Origin: Entamoeba invadens IP1
Taxonomy: Eukaryota; Evosea; Mastigamoebida; Endamoebidae
DNA length: 64,000 nucleotides
Reading direction: 5' to 3'
Assembly (NCBI RefSeq): GCF_000330505.1
Contig: NW_004443648.1
Location: 982,597 to 1,046,596 of the forward strand
Both the position numbers and the translations under genes were made by a program. This document shows positions 33,211 through 42,825 of the stretch, in pieces (positions within the stretch are counted from its first letter, which is position 1; each line of letters opens with the position of its first letter). The notes under the pieces were generated by a model. That model worked only from the letters and a program-made list of their open reading frames with translations, was not told where the DNA came from and made no database searches.

Positions 33211-35463
33211 TATTTTGATTTTTTAAAAAAGAATTTGTATAATCTAAATAACGTGATAAATCGACTCTCCTTAAAAGGTGGTTTTATTCATTTTTAATTT
33301 GTATTTAATAATATCAACATCACACAAATTTATTACAAATAAAATAATGAAATACTTTTGGATTTGAGAGAAGTAAAAACCATATTTTCTATAATCAAAC
33401 CAGTTAAAAGATTCATGTTTTTACTTTTTTAAATAATTTCCACCCTTTTCAATTTTACACTTGTTTTTTTGTTTTTTTATTATTTTCTTTAATTTTGGAT
33501 AATATAAATATTATATAATTTTTTAATATTTTCATTTTCTTTGAATTTTTTTCTCAAAATCCATTTTCAATAAATCTTAATTCGTGTTCAATGGGTTTGA
33601 TTTGGTGACAATTATTTCGTGTTTTTTGGTTCAGTTACAAAATGTTTTTATATTGGCCCAGTTCGACATTTTTGTCAACACGATCATTCAATTGGTATTC
33701 ATTATTATCATGATTAACATTAATATGATATTAAATATCATTAACTTTGACACCTTTTATACAATTATCAATGTTTATTTTTGTGGTTTGAATATGCTCT
33801 TGTTTTGGATTACGTTTTATAACTTTCACATTATCATCCATTATTTCTTGTGGTCGGGTTGGGTTTAAAAATGGTTCCAGAAAATATTCTTTAATGTTAA
33901 GTAATATAATTAATATATCACATAATTGTTTCGATTTTTGAATATTCGATTGGTATTTTGTTTGTTATTTGCACGTTTTTTAATTTGATATATGAGATTT
34001 TTTTCTGAATCGATAAAACTGAAACATGCGACTTTGTTAAACAAATCGAAATTTTTTTATTAAAATTATTTAAACATATATTTGAAAAAGTTGAATAATC
34101 AAATTGATCTTCATTAAACCAATGAGCAATTAATTTTTTCTCTAATTATAATTGAATTGCATTTTATACAGTAAAATACATTTTTGTTGTATTGTAATCA
34201 AGTTAAAAGATGGGTTGACATATTAATGTTGCACCAAACAATTTTGCATGTTTGTCAATTCTAGAATTCATGTTCAAGTAACACATTTTGATATAAAACA
34301 GTTTTATATAAGAGTTTGATATATTATATCATTGTTTTATTATATTTTTATAAAATTTATATACTTTGAATAAATATTTTTTGAATTAATTGAGAGATTG
34401 AAACAAGATAGAATATTTTCGAATTTTGATATGTGGCTTATATATATCAATATGATATATTAATGATTTTATTATTATCAGCACCGATATATGATAATTC
34501 TTCTTCCATTTGTTTTAACATTTTTACTACATTTTAATAATTTACAACTTGAAAATGCAAATAAACGTATTGTTTCAATGGTTAGAATTGTTATTTGTTT
34601 TATATTTATTTCGTTTTCAAAACAAATAAAATAATAATAAAATTTTTGATATTAGTGTGAATAAAACCTGTAATACCAAGGCAAAGATATGGGTTATAAA
34701 AGATGAATCCTTGGCGCTATGTAGACTCTTTATATGTTATAAGAGTAACATAATTGATTTTTTCTTAAATTATATAAATGTGATCAAAAAATTAACAAAT
34801 AAATGATCAATCGTGTAGTAACATAATAATAATTATTTTTTATTGTATTTCAAAATGTTAATAAAGTTTGTTGTAAAACGTTGTCCCGGTCGCCGATGTT
34901 GTCCTTTTTATCAATTTATACACAATTTTTTTAAAGCCCCAAGAATTAGGTAAAAATAAAAATGAGAAAAATTTGGAAAAAAACTGAAACGAAGATTTTT
35001 TTATATTTCGAACATGATCCCAATATTTTCCAATTCTCATTGATCAAAAAGCCCAGGACAACATTGGCGACGGGACAACTTTTTCCGACTAACTCTATAT
35101 TATATTTAAAAATATTATAACAAGAAAATACAAACAAACAATGTTATTAATCAATAATATCCAAGCGACTCTTTCTTTCTTTTTCTTTCATACTTATTTT
35201 TTTCATAGTTTTTTTTCACATTTTTCTATTTTATTTCACATTTATAATAAAATATTATTATAAAAAGAAGCGCTTGTACCTCTATATTTTGTTGTTTGGA
35301 CTGTTATAATGTGTTGAATAAGCCTCATTGATTTATTTTATTAATTAATTAGTCTTATCTTCAGTCTAATTTTATTTGAACAACAAAGAGGGACTTTTTT
35401 ATAACAATAAAAAAGTCACAATGACCATGGATATATCCACTTGGTATTTTTTAATTGCATTGC

Positions 35464-35491
35464 TTGCCAACTCGGTTCGATCCGGCCTTTC
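35464..35491 (+). repeat. GC-rich 28-mer, copy 2
   Basis: Partner of 32369-32396. It contains GGTTCGATCC, which looks like a Pol III B box or tRNA T-loop, but no tRNA fold can be drawn around it. Confidence 0.4.
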
Positions 35492-35799
35492 TGAATTACA
35501 TTTACCATTTTTGTAATTTTTTTGAAACACAATTAAACCCCTTTTTAAAAAATAGGGTTCAAATTGTATTTATTAATATAGTAATAATATAGTTTCAAAA
35601 CAATAATAATAAATAAATTATAAAAAAAATCGAAATCAATGATTAAGTTTTGTGTATAAAAATGGAACCATTTAACAATCAAGCAATTAAATTCAAATAT
35701 TAACCAAATTTACACCAACTATGTGGTACAATTCCAGACCATGTTTCAATTTTAAAGTATACTGTTGACGATTGCAATACTTATGTTAAATAATTTTCA

Positions 35800-36640
35800 T
35801 CACAACTTTGTGTTTCTTTGTTCATCACCATAAACAGTTTTGGTAATATTAAGATATTCTAATATTTTTTCTGGTTTGAAAAAGTATTCAATACAAGTAC
35901 AAGTTTGAAGAACAATTTCACATACAACACTAAGATCTTTAAGAAGACGAGGTACCAGTCTGGTTGATATAAAAACAAAAATCATTTTTGGTTGAGGTAA
36001 CTTTTTCATGTGATTAACTATGGAAATAATCTGTATCGATGCGGCTAAAAGAGAATAAAATGCATCTTTTATAAAACACATTTCAATTTGACAGACACGA
36101 TTCTGGTTCCCAAAGACAGCCACATTAAGCATTTGGAGTAGATGAAATGAGTGACTAATCATTAAGACAATATTACACTATTTTCAGACAATAAAATAAT
36201 ACAACTAGAAGTAATATGAGAACCATGTCTGTCAAGTATAATTACTATGACACCCAAAAAAACTAAACTTTTTTCTTTGTTCATTGATGTTTGGAATAAA
36301 CACTGTTTTAACCAGTTTTCAATAAGTCTATTGTTAATAAACCTATTTTCAGCATGACGAATAAACTCCTTGTTTTGTGTTTTACAATTTTCCAACAATT
36401 CTCTTTCCTCCAACTCAGTTCCCACTTTATTGTTAGCCTATTATTGAAAAACCAGATTCATCACATTTAAACATGAAAATTGTGGGTCCTCCTATAAATC
36501 CCACTTTACCATTTAGATACCCATAAAGAAGAAATGTCGCTTTCAATTTCTTTTTAACTTCAAAAATCTTTCCATGCAATCACCAACTTCATTGAAATTT
36601 TCAGACTTCTCAATAAAATAAAATAATCCAACAACCCATC
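35800..36640 (-). pseudogene. Decayed DDE transposase (Tigger/pogo-like), minus strand
   Basis: Reading the minus strand from 36640, frames joined by stops and shifts carry the DDE_1 landmarks in order. FMFKCDESGF (near 36455-36490) is the first catalytic Asp context. ILDRHGSHITSS (near 36215-36250) is the second Asp with the diagnostic HGSH. HSFHLLQMLNVAVFG (near 36110-36155) is the third-Asp block that normally reads LQPLDVxVFG, with the Asp changed to Asn here. Stops occur after SIIG and after ENSVILS, and a one-base shift precedes the last block. The N-terminal DNA-binding part is not seen. It is a dead element fragment. Confidence 0.65.
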
Positions 36641-37672
36641 ACACCCAAATATTTCATCTTTTAGTTTTCTTTCAAATGGATATTTTTGTTGTGTCTAGTG
36701 TCTAATGATATCATTGTAGTTTAGAATCAATATTTATATTCAGTTTATTGTGGCCCAAACATTCATAAGTGTTCCTTTTCAAGTTCTTCGAGATAAAAAT
36801 AACAATAAGGTCTTGATTGTTTGCTATTGATAAAGTTTCTTCCATTTTGCGTTTGTCTTTAACTACAAACGTTGTAGCTTCTTCCGGTCTAGGAAAAAGT
36901 GCCATTATATCACCCAGTAATAGAATTGTATATATTCTCAAAAATGTGACAAAACCATTGAACCCAACTCAAGGCACTTTGTACTGTCTTAAAAATGAAG
37001 AGAGTCGAGGGTGTGTTCATTGATTTTTCATTTTTTGACTTTGTTGATAACGGACTTTGTTAAATTCAAAAGAGTGTTGATTTTTTCTGCCTCTTGTTGG
37101 TACACAAATATCACTCTGTCAATGTCTGTTATCATGAATATTACAAAAATTGAAAACAAAAATTGTGGTTTTTGGTGTTCAAATTGGCAGACAATTTATT
37201 GTTAAACAACTCTTGTTGTTTTGAGAATGTTTCTAGTTTAATAAGAGTTTCAATGGTTTGAATTAGTAAAAAAAACCCACGTTAAAAACAAGCTGACACG
37301 CGTTGAAAGTGGTGCGTGAAGCAAATGGGTGAAGTGTTTTTATTCTAATTTGAATTTCGATTTTTATTTACATTTTATTTATAATTATTTATTTATAAAA
37401 ATATTATAAACATGGGAAATAATACCAAAACAATAAATAGTAATTTTGCCATTATTGTGAATGAATTAAATTTATTGGTACAAAACAAAAAAGAAAAATA
37501 TTGAATGGTTATGTTTTTTATTTGAATATAATTAGAAATTGTTTTAGAATATTTTTCAAATACAAAAAATAAGATAAAACGGATAAAGTTTTTGAGCATA
37601 TAACATTGTTAGACTGACTCTAACGTTTATGGACTGACTTTATAAGAATTACTTGAAAATAATATTTTATAA
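36641..37672. other. AT-rich sequence between transposon relics
   Basis: Open frames at 36711-36941 (minus) and 36817-37205 (plus) overlap each other. They show some coding-like composition but no recognisable domain. They may be further decayed transposon sequence. Nothing firm is seen. Confidence 0.4.
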
Positions 37673-37710
37673 TAGAGTACCTGATACATCGTTGTTATTT
37701 ACTCAAACTT
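37673..37710 (+). repeat. Left terminal inverted repeat of a TA-flanked DNA transposon
   Basis: TAGAGTACCTGATAC followed by a CGTTGTT-like stretch and ACTCAAACTT. It is the reverse complement of 40120-40156 with two substitutions and a one-base gap. Each end starts at TA, as in Tc1/mariner-superfamily target duplications. Confidence 0.65.
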
Positions 37711-38051
37711 TTTTTTTCGGTCTTATTTGAAGAATATTCGACTAAAAAATAGAGTATCGGCATTTTTGTTTTTTTTGTTTACCTCTTTTTGCAAACAAAT
37801 CTCTTCGTCAATAAAAAAATAAATTCATAGCCTTTCAAATGTCCTTTTTCACAAAAGCAAGAAATAATCTTGTAAATAACCCAGTTTTTTTGGGAAAAAC
37901 AGTCCCAATCTAGAATAAAAATAAACTCGAAAAAATGAAAGGAGGAGGTGAACAAAACCCATTTTCCAACCAAAAACATAAAAAAACAAATGAAACTTCA
38001 AAAAGAAAATGCTTCTTTCGCATGCCTTTTCGAGACGATTTATTTTTAATA

Positions 38052-38811
38052 TGAGACATTTGGTTTTCGTTGATACTCTTTGTCCCCAGCAATATGTCAA
38101 TGATATTGTTAAAAATCTTTATTTTTTACACAAAGATCTTTTCACCATGCACAAGAAGTTGAGAACAAACATTAACTGTGTCATTTATAACTATAACAAC
38201 TTGCTCAATTATTCAATCACCGACATCGAGACATCAATACGAACCTTTAAATGTGTATAAGACTCTCGTGTGAATATCTTTGAAGAACTGGAAATGATGA
38301 CTAAGAACGCGAAGAAGATGATGAACATCAATGAATATATCGTATAGTGCTTTCAACATATATGAACTTCGCCTGTTCCAACAGCTTATGTCGATTTTGG
38401 AACATGACAACATTCCAATTCCAGGGGAAGTGATAATTGACAGAATACCTCATGTTGATATACCAATGGAAACAGTTGAATCTCCTGTTGAATCTTTGGC
38501 CGTCGCCAACAATGAAGAAGTTATTGAAGACTTGACCAGTAAAGACGTTGAACCCCATCAACAAAAAGAAAAAACTGAAGACGGCTTCTCTGAATCATCG
38601 ATGGAAATGGCAGAAATTGGCGTGTAATTCAACAACGACAAGCAGATTGTTGACAGAATCACAGACACTGAATCTGACTGCAATAGTCTTTACGGCCATC
38701 TTTGGGAAGCCAGGTTTAAAGACAAGTTTGAAGAAACAATAAACAACATCCTGAGATCCCAGAAACTTGAAAGAAACAGAGGCGAAAATTTGGAAAACTC
38801 AGATGTTTAGA
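38052..38811 (+). pseudogene. Decayed ORF of unknown function inside the TIR pair
   Basis: Coding-like sequence runs on through stops and frame changes. An ATG at 38052 opens a helical segment with Tyr/Asn-rich heptads, stopped near 38258. The same frame continues to a stop near 38344. A second frame gives an acidic Pro/Glu-rich segment to 38627. A third frame runs from about 38628 to a TAG near 38811 and encodes a helical stretch with DRITDTESDCNSLYGHLW. Unspliced stops argue for decay; the pieces do not join at GTTTGT/AG junctions. Function not recognised. It may be a passenger or accessory gene of the transposon. Confidence 0.5.
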
Positions 38812-38907
38812 TTTAGGGAATGCATGGGAGCCAAATGTGGTATTAAGAATGTCAAATTATTGGAAAGTGTGACTGCATCCACACATTCTTATGTCTAGTC
38901 GAGGCAG

Positions 38908-39470
38908 ATGAAGAGAACCGAAGAAAGGCCGTGCAATTCAGTGCGAAGATGTGTCTTTTCTGTAAACGAAAAAGATGCCATTGTCAATTACATCAAAGAA
39001 TGTCAAGAATTGAGACGACCAGTGAATTGGGCGCAGTTGATTGTGTTTATAGTTGGCGAGTTTGAAAGAGTCAATATCAGTGTCAGGGATTTGTATAACT
39101 TTGTCGAGAGAGAAGAACGTGCTCAGACTGCTCAAGGAAAAACCATAGAAACGCCTTGTGTCTATGTTTAAGAAACACAAATTTAGGTGTACTTCGAAAT
39201 AATGAAATCCAATGCGAGTGGAATCCCGAAGTCTTTTATCTTTAACTGCAATGATTTGGGATTCCAGGAATGGACCAACAAATCTGACCAACATGTCATC
39301 ATCCCATTAAAACATAGAACAGAAACAGTTCCATTTACAGTGGATAAATCATGGGCGATGCTTAGAGTGTAATCGACTGTCTGCATGGATGGGACAACCC
39401 TCTCTTTGTATTTTATTGTACCCACTCTGGTGTCGAGAGAGAACTCCTAGAATTTAGAATAACGAAACAA
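38908..39470 (+). pseudogene. Decayed Tigger/pogo-like transposase, N-terminal half
   Basis: Frame 1 (38908-39171) is a helix-turn-helix-like domain: FSVNEKDAIVNYIKECQELRRPVNWAQL..., a layout seen at the N-terminus of Tigger-type transposases. After a TAA near 39171 another frame gives GIPKSFIFNCNDLGFQEW...VIIPLKHR. This is the first-Asp region, normally FNxDExGxxE followed by a conserved VIVP, with the catalytic Asp now Asn-like. A stop follows near 39370, then VCMDGTTLSLYFIVP, the strand before the second Asp. The second Asp itself is missing. Confidence 0.62.
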
Positions 39471-39479
39471 AAAGCATCT

Positions 39480-40119
39480 TTGGGATTATTTTTTGTATTA
39501 AAACAAATAATTTCTTTTTATTGGAAATTAAAACAAACAAAAAATAAACAAATTTAACATATTATTCCGTTAAATTTTCAATAGATTAAATAATGATAAA
39601 AATCTATTTGTTTTTAGATTGGTGGGGTTTAAAGGAATTGTAAAAGGGTTTCAAACACTTAAACCCAGACATTGGTTGGTTGTTTTACTTTTCTCTTCGT
39701 ACTTATCATACTCATCACAAAGAACAAGTTTAATACAGTCAACTCGTTCCCTTCTGTTTACTTTTCTTTTATGTGTCAACTCAGTTACCATTTTCCACAT
39801 TCCGCAACCTCAAATACACTGACTAAATTTGAATCCCACCATTTTCTCTTTCTGGTCGGTACTAACCCTGCTTTTCTCTCTTCTTCGGATCGTTCTTTTG
39901 CCGGTGTTTTGATGAAACGATCTGTTTCGACTTGGAAAACAAAGATGTTGAATTTAATTGAATTTGAATTTTAAGTTGTTTTTAAATGGAAATTACAAAT
40001 AACAAATAACAAAAACATTCCTCATTAACAAAAAATGTTTATTGTAGCCTGAGTTTTTTTGAGTTTTTGGATTGTTATATTTATGAATCTTTGAAAATTA
40101 GAAGATTCTTGAATAAACA
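39480..40119. other. AT-rich sequence inside the TIR pair
   Basis: The segment where the transposase catalytic core should lie. No second-Asp motif is found. Open frames at 39619-39974 have no domain, so this part has been lost or replaced. Confidence 0.4.
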
Positions 40120-40156
40120 AAGTTTGAGAAAAAACAACGTTGTATCAGGTACTCTA
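40120..40156 (-). repeat. Right terminal inverted repeat of the TA-flanked transposon
   Basis: AAGTTTGAG...CAACGTTGTATCAGGTACTCTA, the inverted partner of 37673-37710. The pair delimits about 2.48 kb (37673-40156) that includes the decayed ORF and the N-terminal half of the transposase. Confidence 0.65.
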
Positions 40157-40173
40157 TATATAGTTTTTATTGA

Positions 40174-40210
40174 GTTATCGAGTACATTTTAGACAAATGT
40201 ACTCGATAAC
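40174..40210. repeat. Perfect 16-bp inverted repeat with 5-nt loop
   Basis: GTTATCGAGTACATTT and its reverse complement are separated by TAGAC. It lies 18 bases beyond the right TIR. It could be a fused pair of transposon ends or a hairpin; no T-run follows. Confidence 0.6.
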
Positions 40211-40604
40211 CTGGGCAACTTTTGTAAAAGTGGGGTGACCGAGTAAAAGGGGAATCTTCTTTTTTGTCTTGGTTATGTAACTCGTTCATTTTTGTTTTTT
40301 TTGTTTTTTCTTTGTAAATATTATTTATAATATGGACAATCTCAATAATTTTTTAGTAAAAATACTTTAAAATTAGCTTTTATAAAACAACACGAAAATC
40401 AAAATTGATTTATTTTCAAAACAAAAGGTTTAATAAGCGAACAAAGAAGACAATCTATTGCCCTAAAATCTTCTTTTTGTAAACAAAACCATTTTCTTTC
40501 CACTTTCCCTCCATTTTCATATTTTAGCAGAATTTCTACTAAAATATTATGAGTTCAAACTAAAAAACTAAAATTTGAACAAGACGGTAAATGTTGCGTT
40601 GTGT

Positions 40605-40937
40605 CACAATGAATTTGACGTCGGAGTCTTTGGTTTATATAAAAATCAACCAAGACGGTTCTGCGAGTATATGAATCAAGAAGTCGAAGAAGATGATGTT
40701 GATGATAAAGGCATGGAAATTAAACTTGAAACCCAACTTAATATGAAAGTGATTAAGGAGAAGAAGGAGAAAAGATGGAAGATGGAAGATGTAACTGTAA
40801 CAAATAAGGCAAGAATAAGAAGTAATGAGGAGTTTTTTGTGAAGAGACTTATCTCGATATTGTTTGCTTATTGTAAATTAATTGTGTTGTTAATCTTCTT
40901 TAGATTTTTATTTTTATTTTTCTTTTATAATAAATAA
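40605..40937 (+). pseudogene. Transposase C-terminal fragment (third catalytic block)
   Basis: The frame reads HNEFDVGVFGLYKNQPRRF, which matches the third-Asp block of Tigger/pogo transposases (usually LQPLDVGVFGPLKN...RR), with the Asp kept. An acidic and then Lys-rich tail follows, ending in a hydrophobic AT-driven stretch. There is no ATG, and the piece lies outside the 37673-40156 TIR pair. It is either part of another copy or displaced by rearrangement. Confidence 0.5.
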
Positions 40938-40964
40938 AAAATAAAGAATAAAGAAATAACATAA

Positions 40965-41263
40965 AGTAGTATATAAATTATGTGGATTTAGAGGGCACTC
41001 CATTTTATCTATATTTTATAATACTTTAATTAAATCACGAGGGACGCGTTTTCCAAAACCTGAAGGGGCGAAGCCCCAACGCGAAGCGGCATCGAAAATG
41101 CAGTTTCCTTGAGCAAAGTATCGACATCTTTGATGTCTCTAGAATCTCACATTCGTTTCGAAGATGCAGTCTCCTTTAGGAACCTTTGGTCCGTTCGGTG
41201 TAAATTTATATATAGTAAATTTATATTAATGTAATTTTTTATCTTCCTTAAAATGACGAAACA
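40965..41263 (+). repeat. Left 299-bp terminal inverted repeat
   Basis: It contains the hairpin GGGGCGAAGCCCC (41065-41077), a GACATC-TTT-GATGTC hairpin (about 41129-41143), and the unit GCAGTCTCC...GGTCCGTTCGG (41166-41198). An AT-rich promoter-like stretch (TATATAGTAAATTTATATT) follows, then the first four codons of ORF A. It appears identical to the reverse complement of 43234-43532. Confidence 0.9.
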
Positions 41264-41831
41264 GTATATGAATGAAGCGTTTAGAAAGTGTATTGAGCTT
41301 TGTCGGTTAAAATTATTATATAATTTAACTACAGATGAAGATATAGATGAATTTATAGATGAACCTAGTGATGAAGCTAATGGTGAAGCTAATGATAAAG
41401 ATATTATAGAAAATCAAGATTATTCTGATGATGAATCAAGTGAACAAATCATCGACACATCCAAAGGATGTGGAGTCCGCTTCTGCGATGTATTCATGCT
41501 GAAGGAAAAAGACGTAAATGATTATGTTTATTATAACGAAGAAGATAATAAAGTTGTAGCTAACTTAGATTGTGATTCTTTTAAATTTAAAACAAGAATT
41601 AATAAATTTAAAGAATACTTTAATCAGTTTATTAGAAATAATAATATAAAAGATATAATTGTAAAATATTATGTTAGTCCTAATGTTATTCAAAAAGGTT
41701 ATGAAATATCGTTATATTTAAATAATAAAGATAATTATCAAAAATTTCAAAACTTTATTGATCATGGTTATTGTAAAAGAAAAAATGGAAAAATATTTTA
41801 CTTTAATAAAATTACAGTTCAGGTAATTTAA
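41253..41831 (+). CDS. Element ORF A (paralogue of ORF D)
   Basis: 192 aa; the ATG and the next three codons (MTKQ) lie inside the left TIR. Residues 30-65 are acidic (Asp/Glu/Asn/Ser). A palindromic unit inserts TSKGCGVRFCDVF at about 70-82. The C-terminal part, from KDVNDYVYYNEEDNKVV through RINKFKEYFNQFIRNNN, aligns with ORF D (KDVDDYVKY...RRMERFKELLNDYL). There is no signal peptide or membrane segment and no known domain. Asn/Lys/Ile/Tyr-rich codon use (AAT, AAA, ATT) differs sharply from host genes. Because its start is in the TIR, its promoter is duplicated at the other end of the element. Confidence 0.7.
   Translation: MTKQYMNEAFRKCIELCRLKLLYNLTTDEDIDEFIDEPSDEANGEANDKDIIENQDYSDDESSEQIIDTSKGCGVRFCDVFMLKEKDVNDYVYYNEEDNKVVANLDCDSFKFKTRINKFKEYFNQFIRNNNIKDIIVKYYVSPNVIQKGYEISLYLNNKDNYQKFQNFIDHGYCKRKNGKIFYFNKITVQVI
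41451..41490 (+). repeat. GC-rich palindromic unit inside ORF A
   Basis: ATCGACACATCC-AAA-GGATGTGG followed by AGTCCGC..CTGCGAT. A 7-bp stem flanks an AAA loop. It is read in frame by ORF A. The same unit occurs at 42876-42915 in the same DNA orientation but antisense to ORF D. Confidence 0.75.
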
Positions 41832-41888
41832 TAGATATTTACTGTTCTTCTAACCAGATTAATTTTTTGTACGACTCTTCGTAGACAC

Positions 41889-41913
41889 GGTCTCCTTGAG
41901 GATCTTTGGTCCG
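41889..41913 (+). repeat. Palindromic-unit relative between ORFs A and B
   Basis: GTCTCCTTGAGGATCTTTGGTCCG, matching the TIR unit at 41169-41193 with a few changes. It lies in the 260-base non-coding gap of the element. Confidence 0.6.
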
Positions 41914-42091
41914 ATAGAGTCTGAGGTTTTCATAAACTGTAAAAACAAAGTAATAAATTTTACATCTTATTTGAAGATATCTATTGAGTATGTTATTTTT
42001 ATAGTTATTATAATAATACTGTTATATTACTTTATTAATAATATATTGAGTAATGTATAAATAATATATTTTTATTTTTATCTTAATATAA

Positions 42092-42460
42092 ATGAGTACA
42101 GATAATACTTCTCAATCAAAATCAAATTCATTAAAAACATTTTTCAAAGATTTGTTTTCTTCTAACATAACAAATCAAACTTCAAAGACGGACCCGTTAA
42201 AACAAATAGATACTTCTGAAATTATTAAAGAAAGAGACGCAACACGTAGAGGGAGCAAAGCTCCAACGCGAAGTGGAATCGAAGATGCAACACCAAAAAC
42301 ATTATTTGGTATGTCTTATTCTCCAAATGAAATTGAGCAAAGCGTCATGTTGAAGGCTGAAGAGAAACTCATGCCAAAGACTGAAACTTTATCTGATATT
42401 ACTTCTAAACATATTATCGCTTTACAGAAGATAATAAACAAATACATTTTAAAAAAATAG
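42092..42460 (+). CDS. Element ORF B, unknown protein
   Basis: 122 aa, hydrophilic, Ser/Thr/Lys-rich. Around residues 50-70 it carries an Arg/Gly/Pro-containing insert (RRGSKAPTRSG) encoded by a copy of the TIR hairpin unit (42249-42290). A second GC-richer patch encodes SVMLKAEEKLMPKTET. The C-terminus is a Lys/Ile helix. No domain recognised. The stop is directly followed by the start of ORF C (2-base gap), so the two are probably on one transcript or expressed by reinitiation. Confidence 0.6.
   Translation: MSTDNTSQSKSNSLKTFFKDLFSSNITNQTSKTDPLKQIDTSEIIKERDATRRGSKAPTRSGIEDATPKTLFGMSYSPNEIEQSVMLKAEEKLMPKTETLSDITSKHIIALQKIINKYILKK
42249..42290 (+). repeat. GC-rich palindromic unit inside ORF B
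   Basis: It contains GGAGCAAAGCTCC and then AACGCGAAGTGGAATCGAAGATGCA. It matches the TIR segment GGGGCGAAGCCCC-AACGCGAAGCGGCATCGAAAATGCA in position and order, with compensating changes in the stem. Confidence 0.7.
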
Positions 42461-42462
42461 AT

Positions 42463-42825
42463 ATGTTAAAACAATGTAACAAGGAAATAAATAGATATAT
42501 TAATAATAACCCAGAAGTTAACTCAATCAATACAAAAGATTTAAATGCTACTATTTATTTAAATGGATATGTATTTTGTAAAATTAAAGGTAAACAAACA
42601 TTAATTAAGAAACAACATAGAATTACTAAAAATGATCTTGTCAATAAAGTCAAAAATATAGAGGGCGAAAAGCAAGAACAATTAGTATTATTACTTAATA
42701 AAATAGAAGAATTAGAAAACAATCAAAATAATATGAGAGATGGAATTATTAATAAGATGCTTCCGATATTAGAACATTATATTACTGTTAATAATTTAGA
42801 TGTTAGTAAATTATTTGAGAATTAA
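42463..42825 (+). CDS. Element ORF C, small helical protein
   Basis: 120 aa, Asn/Lys/Ile-rich, with two predicted helices. The C-terminal half (about 60-115) has heptad-like Leu/Ile spacing (EQLVLLLNKIEELENNQNNMRDGIINKM), suggesting a short coiled coil and oligomerisation. The basic N-terminal half includes KGKQTLIKKQHRITKNDL. No known domain. Unlike A, B and D it carries no palindromic unit. Its stop overlaps the end of ORF D on the other strand by 4 bases. Confidence 0.62.
   Translation: MLKQCNKEINRYINNNPEVNSINTKDLNATIYLNGYVFCKIKGKQTLIKKQHRITKNDLVNKVKNIEGEKQEQLVLLLNKIEELENNQNNMRDGIINKMLPILEHYITVNNLDVSKLFEN

Larger units (their letters stand above)
30585..35799. other. Very AT-rich gene-free region
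   Basis: About 5.2 kb without a credible gene. Frames at 31605-31790, 31902-32171, 33584-33868 and 34858-35137 are AT-driven. It contains two similar GC-rich 28-mers (32369 and 35464) and a 19-nt tandem repeat (33173), listed separately. It leads into the transposon cluster. Confidence 0.55.

Noticed and set aside
33584..33868. 94-aa hydrophobic ORF
   Set aside because: Phe/Ile-rich throughout with no topological signals; it is typical of T-rich spacer sequence.
35460..35495. Possible tRNA T-arm (GGTTCGATCC)
   Set aside because: The flanking bases do not form a 5-bp T stem and no acceptor, D or anticodon arm can be drawn. I keep it only as a repeat.
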